Part shown: in pieces, positions 60,763 to 64,000 of the stretch
Layout: each line of letters starts with the position of its first letter
Numbering within the stretch: the stretch's first letter is position 1
NCBI GenBank assembly: GCA_015227615.1
Contig: JAALGZ010000018.1
Coordinates: forward strand, 62,001-126,000
Reading direction: 5' to 3'
Source of the DNA: Labyrinthula sp. Ha
Lineage: Eukaryota > Sar > Bigyra > Labyrinthulida > Labyrinthulaceae
Length of the DNA: 64,000 bases
The notes under the pieces: generated by a model
The model's database searches: none
Told to the model about the DNA's origin: nothing
Seen by the model: only the letters and a program-made list of their open reading frames with translations
Translations under genes and position numbers: made by a program

Positions 60763-62318
60763 GGAACGTATTCAAGGGTTTAGTCCGTTGCCTAGTATTT
60801 ATTGGAGAAAGTTATTTGAATCTTTAGTAGTTCTTAATGATCTTAATCTTGCAGTAAGTCTCATTTTCTCGTGGTGAAATTGACTTGTCTTTCATCAGAG
60901 AACACTATCTAGTGGATCTAAACCTTGAATAACGTTTACAGTATGCAACATAATACTCAATAATACTCTCCTTCAGGTGCTGTCGCTTTGAATAATTTTA
61001 CCTTAAAGATTTGGCAGTTTTCTTGATCGAAGGCTTACTGAAAATTTTCTCTGTCATACTTCTTTATTATTGTTGCCAAAGCTTTAATTTCCAAAATGAG
61101 TTTACAGAGAAGCCTCCTTCTACAGGTTTAATACCACTACAACTTCATAATCATATTACTAGCATGTCTATATTAAACTTCACGCAAGTATGAAGGGTAC
61201 TCATACTTGTACCAGCTCTTCTGCTCTAAACTATGGGTGGGGTTTGATTCATTGATAATTTATCGATAAAAAATTTCAGCATACTTTTCTTATTGATTGA
61301 TTCTGATAATTCTCAAACCATTTTCAGTGATTATTGATCATCAGAAGCAAAATAATTATCAATTAATCATTGATAATTTTCATCGAATCCCACCCCCCAC
61401 TCTCAAAACAGGTCGGTCATTTCTACGTAGTCTAGAAAAGATGAATTTTTGTAACATACGTGCAAACATTAAAAAGACTAATTAGAAGTAGTGCCTCTAA
61501 ATAACTGAACTATTTATTGGTTCTTTGGAACTTTAGAGTTTCGCTCGTTTCTCCCCTTAAGTAAAGAGTAATCGGTGTTAATAGCAAACAACTCAGTTCA
61601 TATCGTCCAGTACTCCTGCGACTCTCCGTGTAGTTTATTACGAATCTAAGCAATATCTTCAAATGGTTTAGTACGGTGAGTTAACGTTTCAGTGTAAGTG
61701 CAACTACGGGCATATGTAGTATATTGGCGATGTATACCTTCGAATAAAAATAATGAATTTCGAGCTCCTTTTTAGGAAATCTTTGCCAGATACATTATAC
61801 TAAGACAAAATCATCCAAATGAGTGAAACAAGGCTCTTCACACTTGTGAAAATCCTTGTAAAAAACGAGTTGGAGCGATGTTTAACCCAGGACAGGCAGT
61901 CCTATTGATTATACTTTTTGTCACTTAAGAGATGAACTTAAGGCAAAACTATATCAAACCAGACAAATTTGTATTATAATTATAATGCTGAAAATTTAAG
62001 ATATACCACAATAAACGAGCTCTTTAGAAAACACAAGTTTTTTCACACTGATAACTAAGTACCCTTAGTACTTGAAATCTGAGAAGTGGGTACTTCGATC
62101 GCTGTAAGTGCAGTTAATGGCCTGAACTTTGGTCTAAAAAACCAGCAATATGAAAAATTTAAAGAAATATCTGTATCTTTGTTATTCATTAGTTGTAACC
62201 ATTTTGGATTCGTACCCCCTTGAACTTGGCTAAAATACGTTCTCTTCCCAATGCTATCATGTTTAGGTTTTTTTCTGACAATCTCTGATTTCTCATTCAA
62301 AATACTTTGCCCAAAATA
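60763..62318. other. Intergenic with a dispersed AT repeat
   Basis: No supported gene. At 61293-61350 lies the partner of the repeat at 21207-21271, followed by further ATTGATAAT-type inverted motifs to about 61,385 and a C-run. Confidence 0.4.
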
Positions 62319-63398
62319 ATGAAAAACAAAATGAAGAAAATACGAGTAGTTTCTTATAATCTTCTCTCCCCAGCGCTATGCAGTCAAGAGAAGTTTATCA
62401 AGAGTACTCCAAGTAGCCTAAAAAACTCAAATCGATTAAAAAAAATACTTGCGAAACTTAATAAAGAAATAATCTCGCACCACGACTCCAAACCCATTTT
62501 TGCACTACAAGAATGCTCTCTGGATTGGGCATCAAAGCTTCATAAGTTCTTCTTAGACAACGAGTACACTTTTGTGCATAATAATTATGGTCATAAGTTT
62601 AATGGTTATATGGGCGTAGCTATAGCTACTCCAAAATCCTACAAAATTCATGAAATCAGACAAAAGAGAATTTCTGAAACTGTGGAAGAGCCAGAACAAG
62701 GTCAAGAAATCATTAATACAGAAGTAAGCACTAGCATTAAAGAAAAAATTCAATATTCAATATTGCCTTTTATATTTAATTTGATCATTCTTTTCTTGGG
62801 AAGATTGAATATAAACTATAAATTCTCAGTTCTAAGAGAGGAAAGCGATTACCAGATGGCTACAAGACGATTCAATATAGCAACTAGTTTGCTTCTCAGT
62901 GAGGCAAGCAATGAAAACCCGAGTTTTTGGATCTCGACCTATCATATGCCGTGCCTATTTAAGCGGCCAAATGTCATGAGGTTGCATTTAGAAGGGTTGG
63001 CCAACTATGTAGAAGAACTTTCAAGAAAGAAGAAAGTGCCTCATATATTACTTGGAGACTTTAATATGCAGCCTGATTCAGAGTTGTATAAGGATTTTAC
63101 CAGGGATGATTTCGTTAGTGCCTATAAGGTGTTTGCAGGAAAAGAACCAGAGGTTACTAACTATGCTGTTTCCGTATTTAAGGCGAAAAGAAAAGATGAA
63201 GAAGATGAGGTAAATGAATTTATTGGAACTTTGGATTACATTTTCTTGTCGCCTTTTGGTGGTAAGAGATTTGAAGTTGAGGATTGTGTCAGCCTGCCTT
63301 CAATTATAGAAGTACAGGAACAAGCTGCTTCATTTCCAAGTGATAAAGAACCAAGCGACCACTTGCTAATTGGATGTACTCTTACTCTATTGAACTAG
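62319..63398 (+). CDS. Endonuclease/exonuclease/phosphatase-family protein
   Basis: 359 aa from the ATG at 62319 (MKNKMKKIRVVSYN). EEP-fold motifs in order: VVSYNLLSPALC, ALQECS (metal-binding Glu), ISTYHMPC, LLGDFNMQPD, GTLDYIFLS and SDHLLIGCTL (catalytic His). These make a complete metal-dependent phosphodiesterase core, close to CCR4/nocturnin/PDE12-type nucleases but also to other EEP enzymes. A ~60-residue insert near 110-170 is acidic and then hydrophobic (ILPFIFNLIILFLG), which could be a membrane loop. Substrate (RNA, nucleotide or inositol phosphate) cannot be decided from the sequence. Confidence 0.85.
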   Translation: MKNKMKKIRVVSYNLLSPALCSQEKFIKSTPSSLKNSNRLKKILAKLNKEIISHHDSKPIFALQECSLDWASKLHKFFLDNEYTFVHNNYGHKFNGYMGVAIATPKSYKIHEIRQKRISETVEEPEQGQEIINTEVSTSIKEKIQYSILPFIFNLIILFLGRLNINYKFSVLREESDYQMATRRFNIATSLLLSEASNENPSFWISTYHMPCLFKRPNVMRLHLEGLANYVEELSRKKKVPHILLGDFNMQPDSELYKDFTRDDFVSAYKVFAGKEPEVTNYAVSVFKAKRKDEEDEVNEFIGTLDYIFLSPFGGKRFEVEDCVSLPSIIEVQEQAASFPSDKEPSDHLLIGCTLTLLN

Positions 63399-63574
63399 TT
63401 TCTTTCTTTTTTGTTGGTCCCAGTTCGTAGGGGAAGATCTTCGGTTTTTCTACCATTCAAAATATAAGTTCAAAGTAACACTTAATTCACGTGTCAGGTA
63501 CTTGTAAATTTCGAATAAAGCCTAATACGCGAGTAACGAGAACCTGCTTTAGCATTTAAGCGGCTGTTAAAACA
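63399..63574. other. Convergent intergenic
   Basis: Space between the EEP gene and clathrin heavy chain 3' ends. No feature seen. Confidence 0.3.
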
Positions 63575-64000
63575 CTAAAGACCATTAAAAGAACTATTCG
63601 CAAGCATCGGGTTTCCGCTTAGCCCATTATTTCTCATTGTTGCCTGCCTTTCTTTCTCTCTCTCCTCGTTCCTCTCACCCTCAAGTTTAGTCAATCGTTC
63701 CTCTAAACTCTGAATATGTTTTCTGTCTTTATGAAGTTGTTGAATCATAAATGGAGTTGTTAAATTGGTCCAACCTTTACTCCATCCAAGTTCGAGAGCG
63801 ATATCAGGCGCAATAATATGGCTGCAAGAAACTAAGAGCGCAGCGAAATAGCGTTCTTTCCCTTTAGAAGCGAACTTTCGCAGCAAATCCTCACAAATGA
63901 GCTCGTCGTTACTGTTTCGTGCAAAGATTAGGCATTCATCAAACCTGTCGTCTTTTTCACAAATTTCCATTCCTTCCGAATATTTTTTTAAGCCCATAAA
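63575..64000 (-). CDS. CLTC: Clathrin heavy chain, C-terminal part (gene runs off the window)
   Basis: About 140 C-terminal residues. The alignable part corresponds to the last clathrin repeat and trimerisation region: EICEKDDRFDECLIFA, EDLLRKFASKGKERYFAALLVSC (compare the family's AEELLQWFL...RECFxACLFTCYD), then IAPDIALELGW and FMIQQLHKDRKHIQSLEERL. Clathrin heavy chain trimers form the triskelion that coats endocytic and trans-Golgi vesicles. The tail differs from the usual QLMLTAGP type: a Glu/Arg-rich helix (LEGERNEEREKERQ) and an Asn/Ser-rich end. The upstream ~1,550 residues lie beyond the right edge. The Met at 63997 is probably internal. Confidence 0.82.
   Translation of the reverse strand, partial: FMGLKKYSEGMEICEKDDRFDECLIFARNSNDELICEDLLRKFASKGKERYFAALLVSCSHIIAPDIALELGWSKGWTNLTTPFMIQQLHKDRKHIQSLEERLTKLEGERNEEREKERQATMRNNGLSGNPMLANSSFNGL

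Noticed and set aside
62055-62300. 81-codon - strand ORF upstream of the EEP gene
   Set aside because: No ATG, no family resemblance, and it abuts the EEP start; likely chance.
1-64000. CRISPR arrays, bacterial operons or riboswitches
   Set aside because: Spliceosomal introns, a mitochondrial presequence and eukaryote-only gene families rule out a prokaryotic origin.

Overview
The window is nuclear DNA of an AT-rich, unidentified unicellular eukaryote. Genes sit on both strands with no operons, use the standard code, and are split by extremely short GT-AG introns: 27-31 nt in nearly every case where protein homology fixes the boundaries. The proteins are eukaryotic: mitochondrial methylcrotonyl-CoA carboxylase alpha, bifunctional HPPK-DHPS, ARB2/FAM172-like, GNL1-like GTPase, TALE homeobox, clathrin heavy chain, P450 and patatin. 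De novo folate synthesis and beta-lyase-type sulfur metabolism argue against an animal. I cannot name the lineage.

Left third (1-20,930): three head-to-tail copies of a ~7.1-kb unit. Each copy holds, on the + strand, a seven-exon leucine-rich-repeat-like ORF (233 aa, open in all three copies), directly followed by a decayed ROC-COR (Roco GTPase) region. On the - strand each holds a small unrecognised gene, decayed in units 1-2 and open in unit 3, and then a ~1.2-kb non-coding module. Units 1 and 2 are almost identical. Unit 3 is a chimera: its first ~1.7 kb matches units 1-2 almost perfectly and the rest is clearly diverged. An older inverted relic of the ~1.2-kb module lies at about 37.55-38.76 kb.

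Middle (21.9-36.3 kb): GNL1-like GTPase (+) and ARB2/FAM172 protein (-), whose stop codons overlap tail to tail; a membrane protein with an EGF-like ectodomain and seven transmembrane segments (+); an orphan LRR-like protein (-); and a clan-86-like cytochrome P450 (-) with a palindrome cluster upstream. Long gene-poor stretches (30.3-34.6 and 36.3-42.7 kb) carry small transposon-like inverted-repeat elements and AT microsatellites.

Right half (42.7-64 kb): thioredoxin (-) head to head with a cystathionine beta-lyase-like enzyme carrying a C-terminal membrane anchor (+); an LPAAT-like acyltransferase (-); a second orphan LRR-like protein (+); a small tail-anchored-type candidate (-); a complete six-exon MCC alpha gene (-); a TALE homeobox protein (-) sharing a 63-bp spacer with HPPK-DHPS (+); a patatin phospholipase (-) ending 13 bp from DHPS; an endonuclease/exonuclease/phosphatase-fold protein (+); and the 3' end of clathrin heavy chain (-) running off the right edge.

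The most informative result is that the short introns hide genes from plain ORF reading. Once 27-31-nt introns are allowed, apparently broken frames in the tandem array, MCC alpha, HPPK-DHPS, the acyltransferase and the beta-lyase join into coherent proteins. In the ROC-COR part of the array they do not, and real decay remains.
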